In this document: piece by piece, positions 52,499-61,168 of the stretch | Layout of the letters: each line of letters starts with the position of its first letter | Numbering within the stretch: the stretch's first letter is position 1 | The notes under the pieces: model-generated | Database searches by the model: none | Seen by the model: the letters and a program-made list of their open reading frames with translations, nothing else | What the model was told of the DNA's origin: nothing | Origin: Hyphomicrobiales bacterium | GTDB taxonomy: Bacteria > Pseudomonadota > Alphaproteobacteria > Rhizobiales > Rhizobiaceae | Length of the DNA stretch: 64,000 nt | Direction of reading: 5' to 3' | Assembly (NCBI GenBank): GCA_900466605.1 | Contig: UBMU01000036.1 | Coordinates: 1-64,000, forward strand | Position numbers and translations under genes: made by a program

Positions 52499-53092
52499 GT
52501 GAAGGCAGGATTGGTTGGTTGGTTGCTCGCGGCCTGCGCTTTGCAGCCGGTTACGGCAAGAGCGGAATGGCAGCCGGTCGAACAGATACAGACCTACGCG
52601 GTGACCGGCAGCTCCGGCGCAGCGTTGTACGACTCTATCGGTGAGCGCGGCCCCCAGCTGGGCGTCAGCCGTGTGGTGGCGCATACGACGTTCAAGCTGA
52701 CCTGGACCAGAAAATACGAGCGTCGCGGAAACGCCTGCGTGCTTGCCGTGGCGCGGCCGAAGCTGATCATCACCTACACGCTGCCGAAGCCAGCCGGAAA
52801 ACTTCCCGCTGCCACCCAGTCAAGCTGGGCGACGTTCATTGCCGGCATCGAAACACATGAGCGCGTGCACGGCGACTACATCAAGCAGATGGCCAGGGAC
52901 ATCGAGGCGATGAGTGTCGGCTTTTCCGCAGACAGTGACCCGGACTGCCGCAAGATCCGGGTCGAGCTGACCAAGCGGCTCGGCGAACTCTCGGCGCGAC
53001 AGCGGCAGCAGGGTCGCGATTTCGACAAGGCCGAGATGAGCGAGGGCGGCAATATCCGTCGCCTCGTCCTGCAGCTGGTGAACGGCCCCTGA
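52499..53092 (+). CDS. DUF922-type putative zinc protease, secreted
   Basis: 197 residues from GTG 52499 (GGGGGA upstream). The signal peptide 'LVGWLLAACALQPVTARA' is followed by a beta-rich domain with 'RKYERRGNACVLAVARPKLIITYTLPK'. The metal-like motif 'ETHERVHGDYIKQM' contains HExxH-like HERVH. It is the DUF922 family, predicted to be a secreted zinc metalloprotease; the substrate is unknown. It lies between the TauE and TerC genes and converges with TerC. Confidence 0.82.
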   Translation: MKAGLVGWLLAACALQPVTARAEWQPVEQIQTYAVTGSSGAALYDSIGERGPQLGVSRVVAHTTFKLTWTRKYERRGNACVLAVARPKLIITYTLPKPAGKLPAATQSSWATFIAGIETHERVHGDYIKQMARDIEAMSVGFSADSDPDCRKIRVELTKRLGELSARQRQQGRDFDKAEMSEGGNIRRLVLQLVNGP

Positions 53093-53115
53093 GGGCCGTT
53101 CGAACGCAAGCCGGA

Positions 53116-53748
53116 TCAGCCCAACGCGGCAGCGGCAACCGGCGCCAGGTGTGGCCAGACTTCAAGCGCACCGCGATAGATCATGCTCAATGCCACGTAG
53201 ACGATGATGGCAAGGCCGAGATAGGCGATCCAGTGATAGCGGGTAAGAAGGCGCGCGATGAAGTTGGCCGCAATGCCCATCATGGCGATGGACAGGACAA
53301 GGCCGATGATGAGGATCGTTGGATGTTCGCGGGCAGCCCCCGCGACTGCGAGCACGTTGTCGAGCGACATCGACACGTCGGCGATGACAATCTGACTGGC
53401 CGCCTGGAAGAATGTCTTCCTCGGCGCCGCCACGCCGCCTTCGGTGCCCTCGGCTTCGCCGCCGCCGTTACGCAGATCGCGCCACATCTTCCAGCAGACC
53501 CAAAGCAGCAGAATGCCGCCGGCCAGCAGCAGGCCGATGATTTCGAGTAGCTGAACGGTGACGCTGGCAAGCGCGATGCGCAGCACGGTGGCAGCAAGAA
53601 TGCCGACGAGGATCGCCTTCTTGCGCTGGTCGGTCGGCAGTCCTGCCGCGGCAAGACCGATCACGACGGCGTTGTCGCCGGCAAGCACGAGGTCGATGAG
53701 AATGACCTGCAGGAGCGCCAGCAAGCCGGCCGAGGTGAAGATTTCCAT
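53116..53748 (-). CDS. TerC-family membrane protein
   Basis: 210 residues from ATG 53748. Seven membrane helices with the family's paired acidic motifs: 'LIDLVLAGDNAVVIGLAA' and 'IVIADVSMSLDNVLAVAGAA'. Those Asp residues bind metal, and relatives export manganese during protein metallation at the membrane or give tellurite resistance. No Mn riboswitch is recognisable in the upstream gap. It is convergent with the DUF922 gene. Confidence 0.88.
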   Translation of the reverse strand: MEIFTSAGLLALLQVILIDLVLAGDNAVVIGLAAAGLPTDQRKKAILVGILAATVLRIALASVTVQLLEIIGLLLAGGILLLWVCWKMWRDLRNGGGEAEGTEGGVAAPRKTFFQAASQIVIADVSMSLDNVLAVAGAAREHPTILIIGLVLSIAMMGIAANFIARLLTRYHWIAYLGLAIIVYVALSMIYRGALEVWPHLAPVAAAALG

Positions 53749-54029
53749 GATGTGACAATCCCTGACATATGCAAAACGCCTGCCGGCGCGCTGATAACGC
53801 ATAAATGATCGCTGATCGGCTGATCAAGGGGCGCGGGCGCGCATTGTGGAAAAGTTCTGTCGGCCGTTGCAGTTCCGCCGAACCGACAAACGAGGTTCAT
53901 CTTCCCCATCTAGACCTCTTTGCATGGCCCGGGATTGGCCATGAGGCGGTGAACGTGCTAGCGAGAGCCGCAAAATGCCCCGATACGCATAGCGGAGGGG
54001 GCGCAGCAACGCTTTCGGACCCCGCAGAC

Positions 54030-55652
54030 ATGATTCGTATCGAGAATATCAGCAAGCAGAACAGCCACCGGATCCTCTTTATCGAGACCTCCGCAGCCCT
54101 CAACAGAGGCGAGAAGATCGGTCTCGTCGGCCCGAACGGCGCCGGCAAGACAACGCTCTTTCGTATGATTACCGGGCAGGAGCAGCCCGATGAAGGTCAG
54201 GTCTCCGCCGAAAAGGGCGTGACGATCGGCTACTTCAATCAGGATGTTGGCGAAATGGAGGGGCGCAGCGCCGTGGCCGAGGTCATGGAGGGCGCCGGCC
54301 CAGTCAGCATCGTTGCTGCCGAGCTACGTGAGCTCGAAGCGGAAATGATCGATCCCGACAAGCTCGACGAGATGGACCGGATCATCGAGCGCTACGGCGA
54401 AGTCCAGGCGCGCTACGAGGAGCTTGATGGCTACGCCCTCGAGGGCCGCGCGCGCGAAGTGCTGGCGGGCCTCAGCTTTACCCAGGAGATGATGGACGGC
54501 GATGTCGGCGCGCTTTCGGGCGGGTGGAAGATGCGCGTGGCGCTGGCCCGCATCCTGCTTATGCGCCCCGATGTCATGCTGCTCGACGAACCGAGCAACC
54601 ACCTGGATCTCGAGAGCCTGATCTGGCTGGAAGAGTTCCTGAAGACCTACGACGGTGCACTGCTGATGACCTCGCACGACCGCGAGTTCATGAACCGCAT
54701 CGTCAGCAAGATCATCGAGATCGACGCCGGTTCGTTGAACAGCTATTCCGGCGACTACGCGTTCTACGAACAGCAGCGGGCGCAGAACGAGAAGCAGCAG
54801 CAGGCGCAGTTCGAGCGCCAGCAGGCGATGCTCGCCAAGGAAATCAAGTTCATCGAGCGCTTCAAGGCGCGGGCCTCGCACGCCTCGCAGGTGCAGAGCC
54901 GCGTGAAGAAATTGGAAAAGATCGACCGCGTCGAGCCGCCGAAGCGTCGCCAGACCGTCGCCTTCGACTTCCTGCCGGCACCCCGTTCCGGCGAAGACGT
55001 GATCAACCTCAAGAATGTTCACAAGAAGTATGGCAGCCGCGCCATCTATGAAGGTTTGGACTTCATGGTCCGCCGCAAGGAGCGGTGGTGCATCATGGGC
55101 ATCAACGGTGCCGGCAAGTCGACTCTTTTGAAGCTGATAGCGGGTTCCACCGAACCCGATCAAGGCAGCGTCGCCCTCGGCGCGAGTGTCAAGATGGGTT
55201 ACTTCGCCCAGCATGCCATGGATCTGCTCGACGGAGAGCGGACGGTGCTGGAGTGGCTGGAGGATTCTTTCCCCCAGGCCGGCCAGGCGCCGCTGAGAGC
55301 GCTCGCCGGGTGCTTCGGTTTCTCCGGCGACGATGTGGAGAAGAAGTGCAGGGTTTTGTCGGGCGGCGAGAAGGCGCGGCTCGTCATGGCCAAGATGCTC
55401 TTCGATCCGCCGAACCTGTTGGTGCTCGATGAGCCGACCAACCATCTGGATCTCGACACCAAGGAAATGCTGATCAAGGCACTGTCGCAATACGAGGGCA
55501 CTATGCTCTTCGTCTCGCACGACCGGCATTTCCTCGCGGCCCTTTCCAACCGCGTGCTGGAACTGACGCCAGATGGTATCCACCAGTACGGCGGCGGCTA
55601 TACGGAATATGTCGCTCGCACCGGCCAGGAAGCCCCCGGCCTGCGCAGCTGA
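54030..55652 (+). CDS. ABC-F family ATP-binding protein
   Basis: 540 residues from ATG 54030; longer frames upstream start before the family's N-terminus ('MIRIENISKQNSHRIL'). Both ATPase halves are intact: 'GPNGAGKTTLFRMI' and 'LSGGWKMRVALARILLMRPDVMLLDEPSNHLD' in the first, 'GINGAGKSTLLKLIAG' and 'LSGGEKARLVMAKMLFDPPNLLVLDEPTNHLD' in the second. The linker has the long helical arm ('YEQQRAQNEKQQQAQFERQQ') of ABC-F factors that act on the ribosome. It is soluble and has no membrane domain. Ribosome rescue or antibiotic protection are the likely roles. Confidence 0.93.
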   Translation: MIRIENISKQNSHRILFIETSAALNRGEKIGLVGPNGAGKTTLFRMITGQEQPDEGQVSAEKGVTIGYFNQDVGEMEGRSAVAEVMEGAGPVSIVAAELRELEAEMIDPDKLDEMDRIIERYGEVQARYEELDGYALEGRAREVLAGLSFTQEMMDGDVGALSGGWKMRVALARILLMRPDVMLLDEPSNHLDLESLIWLEEFLKTYDGALLMTSHDREFMNRIVSKIIEIDAGSLNSYSGDYAFYEQQRAQNEKQQQAQFERQQAMLAKEIKFIERFKARASHASQVQSRVKKLEKIDRVEPPKRRQTVAFDFLPAPRSGEDVINLKNVHKKYGSRAIYEGLDFMVRRKERWCIMGINGAGKSTLLKLIAGSTEPDQGSVALGASVKMGYFAQHAMDLLDGERTVLEWLEDSFPQAGQAPLRALAGCFGFSGDDVEKKCRVLSGGEKARLVMAKMLFDPPNLLVLDEPTNHLDLDTKEMLIKALSQYEGTMLFVSHDRHFLAALSNRVLELTPDGIHQYGGGYTEYVARTGQEAPGLRS

Positions 55653-55692
55653 CGACATCACGGTTAATGCCGGTGGCCGGCCCTTGCGACGT

Positions 55693-56043
55693 CTACTTCA
55701 GATCGTGGGCCTGGCCGGCGGCACGCAGCTCCTGGAGCGTTTTGCCGACGCAACTTCCGCCGTCCTGTGTCCCGCCCACCGCTTTGGCTGGCCCGCCCAC
55801 TGTGATCGTGCCAGCAATCCGGTCGGAAGCGACGAAGGTCGCTATCCCGTCCTCCGTTACCCTTGACAGGTAATAGGCATGCTCGGTTCCCTTGTTCTCG
55901 CATGTTATGACAAGCGGAAAGTTGTCAAAGGCACTCTTCGCGGAAGCCGCGGCACCGAAAAGTTGTGAAGCGATGGTTGCGGCAAGAATTGCGGCGACCG
56001 TCGCTTGAGATCCCGTCATCCCCAGGCACGATGTATGGCGCAT
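55693..56043 (-). CDS. Small secreted hypothetical protein
   Basis: 116 residues from ATG 56043 (GGGAGG 8 bases upstream). A leader 'ATVAAILAATIASQLFGAAASA' ends near residue 35. The mature part contains 'PLVITCENKGTEHAYYLSRVTEDGIATFVASDRIAG' and 'DGGSCVGKTLQELRAAGQAHD'. Two Cys could form a disulfide. I do not recognise the family. It is 150 bp downstream of the degenerate ABC transporter on the same strand. Confidence 0.7.
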   Translation of the reverse strand: MRHTSCLGMTGSQATVAAILAATIASQLFGAAASAKSAFDNFPLVITCENKGTEHAYYLSRVTEDGIATFVASDRIAGTITVGGPAKAVGGTQDGGSCVGKTLQELRAAGQAHDLK

Positions 56044-56193
56044 TGGTCAAACCTCCCACAATCTGACGCCTAACGAACCTATGCCGCTCGACACTAGACC
56101 GGAGTTGTGCGGCGCTCCAGCGCTTTTAGGGATGAGAGTCGATTTCGGAAGGCCACTGACTATGGTGCCTCCGACCAGGAAGCCCAATCGGCC

Positions 56194-57897
56194 CTAGTGG
56201 CGGATCGTGCTGGGTCCACCATGGTCCGTCCAAGTCCAAGCACCGGTTTGATCATAGGTGAGCACCGTTTGATAGAGGTCCCCTGATCTTTCATCTTCTC
56301 CGAAGTTGACGCAGCCGATCGACGCGCTGGAAAGCAGACGCAACGCCTCGGCAAATTGTCTGCCGCTCAATGCGGCGTCCCCCTTCTCGATGAACACGTA
56401 CTGCGGGGCCGCAAGAAGGGCCTTCGCCAGGGCCAATAGCAGATGTTCGCGTGGCGATAGAAGCACTGCCCAGTCCTGCTCCTTGTCAAAGCCGCCGGTT
56501 CGGGCGGTAAGATCCTTCAGGTCTAAAGCGTCCAGCACTTGCCGAATACGATCGTCGGTAGCAGCCGCGCGCTCTTCCGCGGCGAGCGTTTGACGCAGTG
56601 TGCCGGGCGGAAAGTGGGGGCGTTGAGGAAGAAAGTGTATATCAGGCAGTGGTGGTCGGATGATGCGCCCGCTTCCTTGAACGGAAACACCCGCCGTTGC
56701 GCGAAACAATTCCATGCCCGCCGCCTCGCTATCTCCGGCGATCAGAACCCGCGCGCCACGAGGAATGGCGAGCGAGAGATCCTTCAATATCGGGGTCTTG
56801 CCGACCGACGATAAAAGCGTGAGGTGTTCGTAGGTTAGAGGCGCCTCGGCCTCGATCAGCTGGATGGCGGTTTTCTCGCTGTCCCGGGCCTCCTCTATTG
56901 CCTCCAGCAGTGAGCTGAGACGGGCCACCACGGCAGCGAAATTCGAGATGGAATTGAATTGCCGGACGACAAACGAAAACGCACCGACCAGCATCGCAAA
57001 CGCTGCACCAGACTGGGTAATGACGCCGAATTCGAGGTCGCCGCGAAAGAACGCCGGCGCGATGATGACAACCGGAACGATCTGGATCATCCAGTTATAG
57101 CCCGTGGTGAAGAAGCCGACGTTGCGATTGATGGCGATAATCCGCCTGAAATTGCCGGCAAGAATGTCGAGCCGGTTCATCAGCAGGTCGGCATGGCTTG
57201 CCTCGCCGCGTCCGAGCATGATCGGCTCTGCGTTTTCCCGCACGCGGATGAGGCTCGCCCGAAAGGCAGCCTCCATGTCGCGCTGATCGTGGTTGAGACC
57301 GATCAGGGGGCGGCCAAGGACGATCGTCATGTAGGACCCGCAAGCTGCGTAGATGACCGCCGCAACAAAAAGCAGTGGACTGATCGACCAGAGGACGCCT
57401 GAAAACGTCAAAATCGTCAGCGCGCTGCTGAGCAGCATCAGGAGGAAAGAAAGGGTGGTGGTGGTAAAGGCATTGATGTCGTCGGCAATCCTCTGATCGG
57501 GATGTGAGAGCCTGCCGGAAACGCTCAGCCGATAGAACGTGCCACCGTTCATATAGAGACCGACCGCGCGCCTAGTCAGGAACTCCCTCCAGAGCAGCGC
57601 CAGGCGCTGCTCGACGAAATGGGCGATCACCGAAACGACGGTCGAAGCGGCAAAGGCACCGGTGTAGAAGATGGCCTGTCGAAAGAACTCGCCGGCTTGC
57701 TTTTCGGCTATGGCAGTCATGAAGTTTCGACCGACGTAGCTGTTGACGATATTCAGCGCGCTTATGCCGCAAAACAGGAGGAAGACTCCCGCAAAAAGCA
57801 CTCTCGCTTGTCCCCCCATGTCAGAGCGGATGAAGATGCTTACTGCTCTCGCAAACCGATGCGCGGTGAGCCTGATTGGCGTCTGATTTTGGCGCAT
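56194..57897 (-). CDS. SbmA/ABCD-type ABC transporter with degenerate ATPase domain
   Basis: 567 residues. The first ~340 form the six-helix ABCD/SbmA-type membrane domain ('RLALLWREFLTRRAVGLYMNGGTFYRL', 'NPDQRIADDI'-like 'HPDQRIADDI'). The nucleotide domain is readable but altered at every key site: the Walker A site 'IAGDSEAAGMEL' has no Lys, the signature is 'LSPREHLLLALAKAL' with Gly changed to Arg, Walker B 'YVFIEKGDAALS' has Asp and catalytic Glu replaced, and the H-loop is 'FGED' instead of 'GHR'. The Q-loop 'FLPQRP' remains. The reading frame is intact, so it probably is expressed but not an ATPase. The membrane domain could work alone like SbmA, by proton motive force. Confidence 0.85.
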   Translation of the reverse strand: MRQNQTPIRLTAHRFARAVSIFIRSDMGGQARVLFAGVFLLFCGISALNIVNSYVGRNFMTAIAEKQAGEFFRQAIFYTGAFAASTVVSVIAHFVEQRLALLWREFLTRRAVGLYMNGGTFYRLSVSGRLSHPDQRIADDINAFTTTTLSFLLMLLSSALTILTFSGVLWSISPLLFVAAVIYAACGSYMTIVLGRPLIGLNHDQRDMEAAFRASLIRVRENAEPIMLGRGEASHADLLMNRLDILAGNFRRIIAINRNVGFFTTGYNWMIQIVPVVIIAPAFFRGDLEFGVITQSGAAFAMLVGAFSFVVRQFNSISNFAAVVARLSSLLEAIEEARDSEKTAIQLIEAEAPLTYEHLTLLSSVGKTPILKDLSLAIPRGARVLIAGDSEAAGMELFRATAGVSVQGSGRIIRPPLPDIHFLPQRPHFPPGTLRQTLAAEERAAATDDRIRQVLDALDLKDLTARTGGFDKEQDWAVLLSPREHLLLALAKALLAAPQYVFIEKGDAALSGRQFAEALRLLSSASIGCVNFGEDERSGDLYQTVLTYDQTGAWTWTDHGGPSTIRH

Positions 57898-58099
57898 ACC
57901 GTCTTTCCTCCGCGGTGTTCTCGGCGCTCAGGCGAGTATAGATCCTGTCGCGTCTGAAAGGGAAACGAGCATCAACTGGCCAAGGCGACGAAGGTCGCAG
58001 CCGCTGTTTGCCGTCAGATTTTACCGTAACGTACTTCTGTTTTACGCTCCCGGAGTGCTCACTGCGGACAACACAGCCCAGACCGGAGGAAATGTTGCC

Positions 58100-59509
58100 A
58101 TGCGGGTCATCACGCTATTGTGCCTGTTGTTGCTGACAAGCCCCGCCCTATCGGCAGACAAGACCGCGCAGCGTGTCTTCGACCAGGAGATCGAGCGCAA
58201 GGCAGTCCAGGCGGTCGTCTGGGGTATGCCGGCGGCCAACTACGATCTCATGCGTCAGGAGATGCTGACCAAGACACCCGGAAAGGTGGGGCAGGCGATC
58301 TACTGGGGTCGGCCGCTGAACTGGAAAAACCAGACGCTGACGCCCAACCCCGATGCACTCTATTTTATGGTGTTCTTCACCACCAAGGATGGCCCCGTTG
58401 TTCTCGATCTGCCAGCGGCGGAGAGCAGGGCCTCCTTCAACGGCAATATTGTCACGGCGTGGCAGTTGCCGCTGGAGGATGCCGGTCTGCTCGGATACGA
58501 CAAAGGCAAGGGTGGAAAATTCGTAGTGCTGCCGCCTGGTTACAAGGATAAGGTGCCGGAAGGGTTCATTCCGTTGCAATCGGAAGTCTACGGCGGTTAC
58601 ATGCTGTTGCGGTCAAATCTCGCCAGCCATGGCGATGCCGACGTTCAGGCCTCGATCGACTATGGCAAGAAGCTGAAAGTCTACCCGCTGTCGGCTGCTG
58701 ACCATCCGCCAGAGACCGTTTTCTTCGACGTGAAGGATATCCTGTTTGATTCCACGATCAAATGGGACACGAGCTTCTTCGAAAACCTGAACCGTGTCGT
58801 TCAGGAGGAGCCCTGGATTTCGCGTGACCGTGTCATGATCGACCAGCTGAAATCCATCGGGATCGAAAAGGGCAAGCCGTTCGAGCCGGATCAGCGTACG
58901 AAATCGCTGTTGACCAAGGGCATCAAAGAGGCCGAAGCGCTACTGGAAGCAAAATACGACGCTGGTCTTCCTCCCTTCTTCACCGACAAGAGCCGCTGGA
59001 CCTTCCCCGCTTATCCCGATCTCATCAAGGCGGCGCAATCCGACTTTAACGAACCGGACGCCTATCCCGTGGATCATCGCGGCGTTGCCTATAGCTACGC
59101 CTATATCGGCATCAAGAGACTCGGGGCTGGTCAGTTCTATTCAATCTCGATCCGCGACAAGGATGGGCACGCCTTCGACGGCAGCAGGACGTATCGTCTC
59201 AACGTGCCTGCGAACGTGCCGGTGCAGCAGTATTGGTCGGTTACGGCTTACGACCGACAGACGCACGCGCTGATCAAGAACGTCTCCCGCGCCAGCCGCT
59301 CATCGCAAATTCCCGAGCTTGCGAAGAACGCCGACGGTTCCGTCGACCTCTATTTCGGCCCTAGGGCCCCGAAGGGCAAGGACGCGAACTGGGTGCCCAC
59401 TGACCCGAAGCGGAAGTTTGAACTGATGTTCCGCGCCTATGGCCCCACGAAGGAGTTCTTCGAAAAGAAATGGGTTCTGTCTGATGTCGTCAAGGTCTCC
59501 GCACCCTAG
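58100..59509 (+). CDS. DUF1254/DUF1214-family secreted protein
   Basis: 469 residues from ATG 58100 with GGAGGAAA upstream. The signal peptide 'VITLLCLLLLTSPALSA' is followed by the DUF1254 domain ('AVQAVVWGMPAANYDLMRQEM', 'NPDALYFMVFFTTKDGPVVLDLP') and the C-terminal DUF1214 domain ('YRLNVPANVPVQQYWSVTAYDRQTHAL', 'DLYFGPRAPKGKDANWVPT'). This pairing is common in proteobacteria. Its function is unknown. The flavin monooxygenase gene follows at 44 bp on the same strand. Confidence 0.9.
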   Translation: MRVITLLCLLLLTSPALSADKTAQRVFDQEIERKAVQAVVWGMPAANYDLMRQEMLTKTPGKVGQAIYWGRPLNWKNQTLTPNPDALYFMVFFTTKDGPVVLDLPAAESRASFNGNIVTAWQLPLEDAGLLGYDKGKGGKFVVLPPGYKDKVPEGFIPLQSEVYGGYMLLRSNLASHGDADVQASIDYGKKLKVYPLSAADHPPETVFFDVKDILFDSTIKWDTSFFENLNRVVQEEPWISRDRVMIDQLKSIGIEKGKPFEPDQRTKSLLTKGIKEAEALLEAKYDAGLPPFFTDKSRWTFPAYPDLIKAAQSDFNEPDAYPVDHRGVAYSYAYIGIKRLGAGQFYSISIRDKDGHAFDGSRTYRLNVPANVPVQQYWSVTAYDRQTHALIKNVSRASRSSQIPELAKNADGSVDLYFGPRAPKGKDANWVPTDPKRKFELMFRAYGPTKEFFEKKWVLSDVVKVSAP

Positions 59510-59553
59510 GGCGGCGGGTATTGGCACCCGGACGGGCCCGCAAGGAGAATCTC

Positions 59554-60669
59554 GTGACAACCGTGGAGACGATCATCATCGGCGCGGGACCTGCAGGACT
59601 GGCCTGTGCTGCGGCTCTGCGGGCTCGCGGGCGATCTTCTGTGGTGATCGAGAAGGAGCATACGCTCGCTGCCTCATGGCATAGGCACTATGATCGCCTT
59701 CGGCTGCACACCCACAAGATGCACTCGGCCCTGCCGGGAATGCCGATGCCGCGCAGTTTTCCGAAGTATCCGTCGCGGCTGCAGATCATAGAGTATCTTG
59801 AAGTCTATAGCTCCTCGCACGACATCGAGGTCAGATTTGGCGTGCGCGCGACGACGATCAGCAAGGAGAAGGTGTGGACTGTGGATAGCTCCGATGGGGC
59901 GTTCCAGGCACGCAACGTCATCGTCGCGACCGGCCTCGCGAACATGCCGATACGGCCGAACTGGGCGGGACAGGAGCTGTTCACCGGCAAACTCCTTCAC
60001 TCCTCCGAATTCAGGAACGCTGCGGCGCTTGACGCTAGGCGCGTCCTCGTCGTCGGCTTCGGCAACTCGGCAGGCGAGATCGCGCTCGAATGCGCGGAGG
60101 CTGGCCTCGATGTCGGGATGTCCGTGCGCGGTCCGGTCAATGTCGTCCCGCTGGAACTCTTCGGACTGACGACCGCCACTATTGCCATAGCCCAGCGATT
60201 TTTTCCCTCTCGTCTGGTCGATGCGTTGAACGCTCCGATCTTACGCCTGCGTTTCGGGGATCTCACGAGCTTCGGCCTTCAAAGAGCGAAAAAGGGGCCG
60301 CTGACGACGATCATGGAGAGGGCGCGTACGCCTTTGATCAATATCGGGACGGTCGAACGGATCAGATCTGGCGACATCCGCGTGTTCACCGGAATCTCGG
60401 GAACAGATGGTCGGCGGGTGCTCTTTGAAGACGGCCGCTCCGAAGTCTTCGACGCGATTGTTCTGGCGACAGGCTATCGGCCCGCGCTCGATACGCTGCT
60501 GCCTGATTTCAGACGGAGGTTCGGTGGCGCGGACGCTCCCGCGCGCGGGCAGCTTCAGCCCGCAGCTGATGGTCTGTATTTCTGCGGTTTCAACGCCGTG
60601 GCGACCGGGCTTCTCCGTGAGGTCGGCAAGGAGGCGCGTAAGATCGCGGCATCAATCGACAGTAAGTGA
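59554..60669 (+). CDS. Flavin-containing monooxygenase-type oxidoreductase
   Basis: 371 residues from GTG 59554 with AAGGAG 6 bases upstream. The FAD motif is 'IIIGAGPAGLACAAALRARG', the NADP motif 'VLVVGFGNSAGEIALECAEAG', and 'ELFTGKLLHSSEFRN' matches the FMO/YUCCA-type hallmark region. 'VFDAIVLATGYRPALDTLLPDF' is the ATG-rich C-terminal motif. It oxygenates a small substrate with NADPH; relatives include YUCCA enzymes in auxin synthesis and bacterial trimethylamine oxidases. The substrate is not determinable. Confidence 0.88.
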   Translation: MTTVETIIIGAGPAGLACAAALRARGRSSVVIEKEHTLAASWHRHYDRLRLHTHKMHSALPGMPMPRSFPKYPSRLQIIEYLEVYSSSHDIEVRFGVRATTISKEKVWTVDSSDGAFQARNVIVATGLANMPIRPNWAGQELFTGKLLHSSEFRNAAALDARRVLVVGFGNSAGEIALECAEAGLDVGMSVRGPVNVVPLELFGLTTATIAIAQRFFPSRLVDALNAPILRLRFGDLTSFGLQRAKKGPLTTIMERARTPLINIGTVERIRSGDIRVFTGISGTDGRRVLFEDGRSEVFDAIVLATGYRPALDTLLPDFRRRFGGADAPARGQLQPAADGLYFCGFNAVATGLLREVGKEARKIAASIDSK

Positions 60670-60798
60670 TCGGAGCGTGCCATGCTGGCTCGTCGTGCGC
60701 CAGGACAGGTGTTCCGCTAAGATCCGGACACATGTCATACTTAATAGACCGCTAATATAATGATCGCTACTCTCCGACGTTTAACCTTGGAGGAGAAG

Positions 60799-61083
60799 AT
60801 GGTCCTACGTTTGGACAGCAACGGCTGGTCATTGAACAACATGGAGGCCGGACATTGCCCGGCGGCGACCACGGCAGCAGTCCGATGCGCACTTGAAGCT
60901 GCATCGGAATTCGATAGCACGCAGATCGTGGTTTCGATGCTTGGCGATTTCGTCGTGCTCGAGGGGTTCGTCCGATGTCGCGGAGATGACGAACTTGCCG
61001 TGGATGTGGCAGGCTCCATTGTTGGCCACACCCATGTTCACAATCGTCTCCTGTGCCGCGGTTTTACTAAGACGCCGAACTAG
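60799..61083 (+). CDS. BON-domain protein
   Basis: 94 residues from ATG 60799, which has GGAGGAGAAG immediately upstream; an in-frame ATG at 60760 is less well placed. The BON fold pattern 'AAVRCALEAASEFDSTQIVVSMLGDFVVLEGFVRCRGDDELAVDVAGSIVG' shows the alpha-beta-beta-alpha order. No signal peptide is seen. BON domains bind phospholipid or membranes in stress proteins; the role here is unknown. It converges with the beta-oxidation operon. Confidence 0.8.
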   Translation: MVLRLDSNGWSLNNMEAGHCPAATTAAVRCALEAASEFDSTQIVVSMLGDFVVLEGFVRCRGDDELAVDVAGSIVGHTHVHNRLLCRGFTKTPN

Positions 61084-61142
61084 GAGGCGAGCGAGGACAT
61101 CCCGCGCCTGTCGGTGTCAGTGGTACCGTAGCGCGGAACGAG

Positions 61143-61168
61143 GAGGCGGCTTAGGCCGCCTCTTTCTC
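61143..61168 (+). terminator. Terminator after the BON gene, overlapping the end of the beta-oxidation gene
   Basis: GAGGCGGC / GCCGCCTC with loop TTAG followed by TTTCT on the plus strand. It lies 60 bp after the BON stop, and the stop codon of the convergent gene lies in its loop and arm. Confidence 0.6.

Noticed and set aside
53749..54029. Manganese riboswitch before terC
   Set aside because: The gap lacks the conserved yybP-ykoY core; no structure was convincing.
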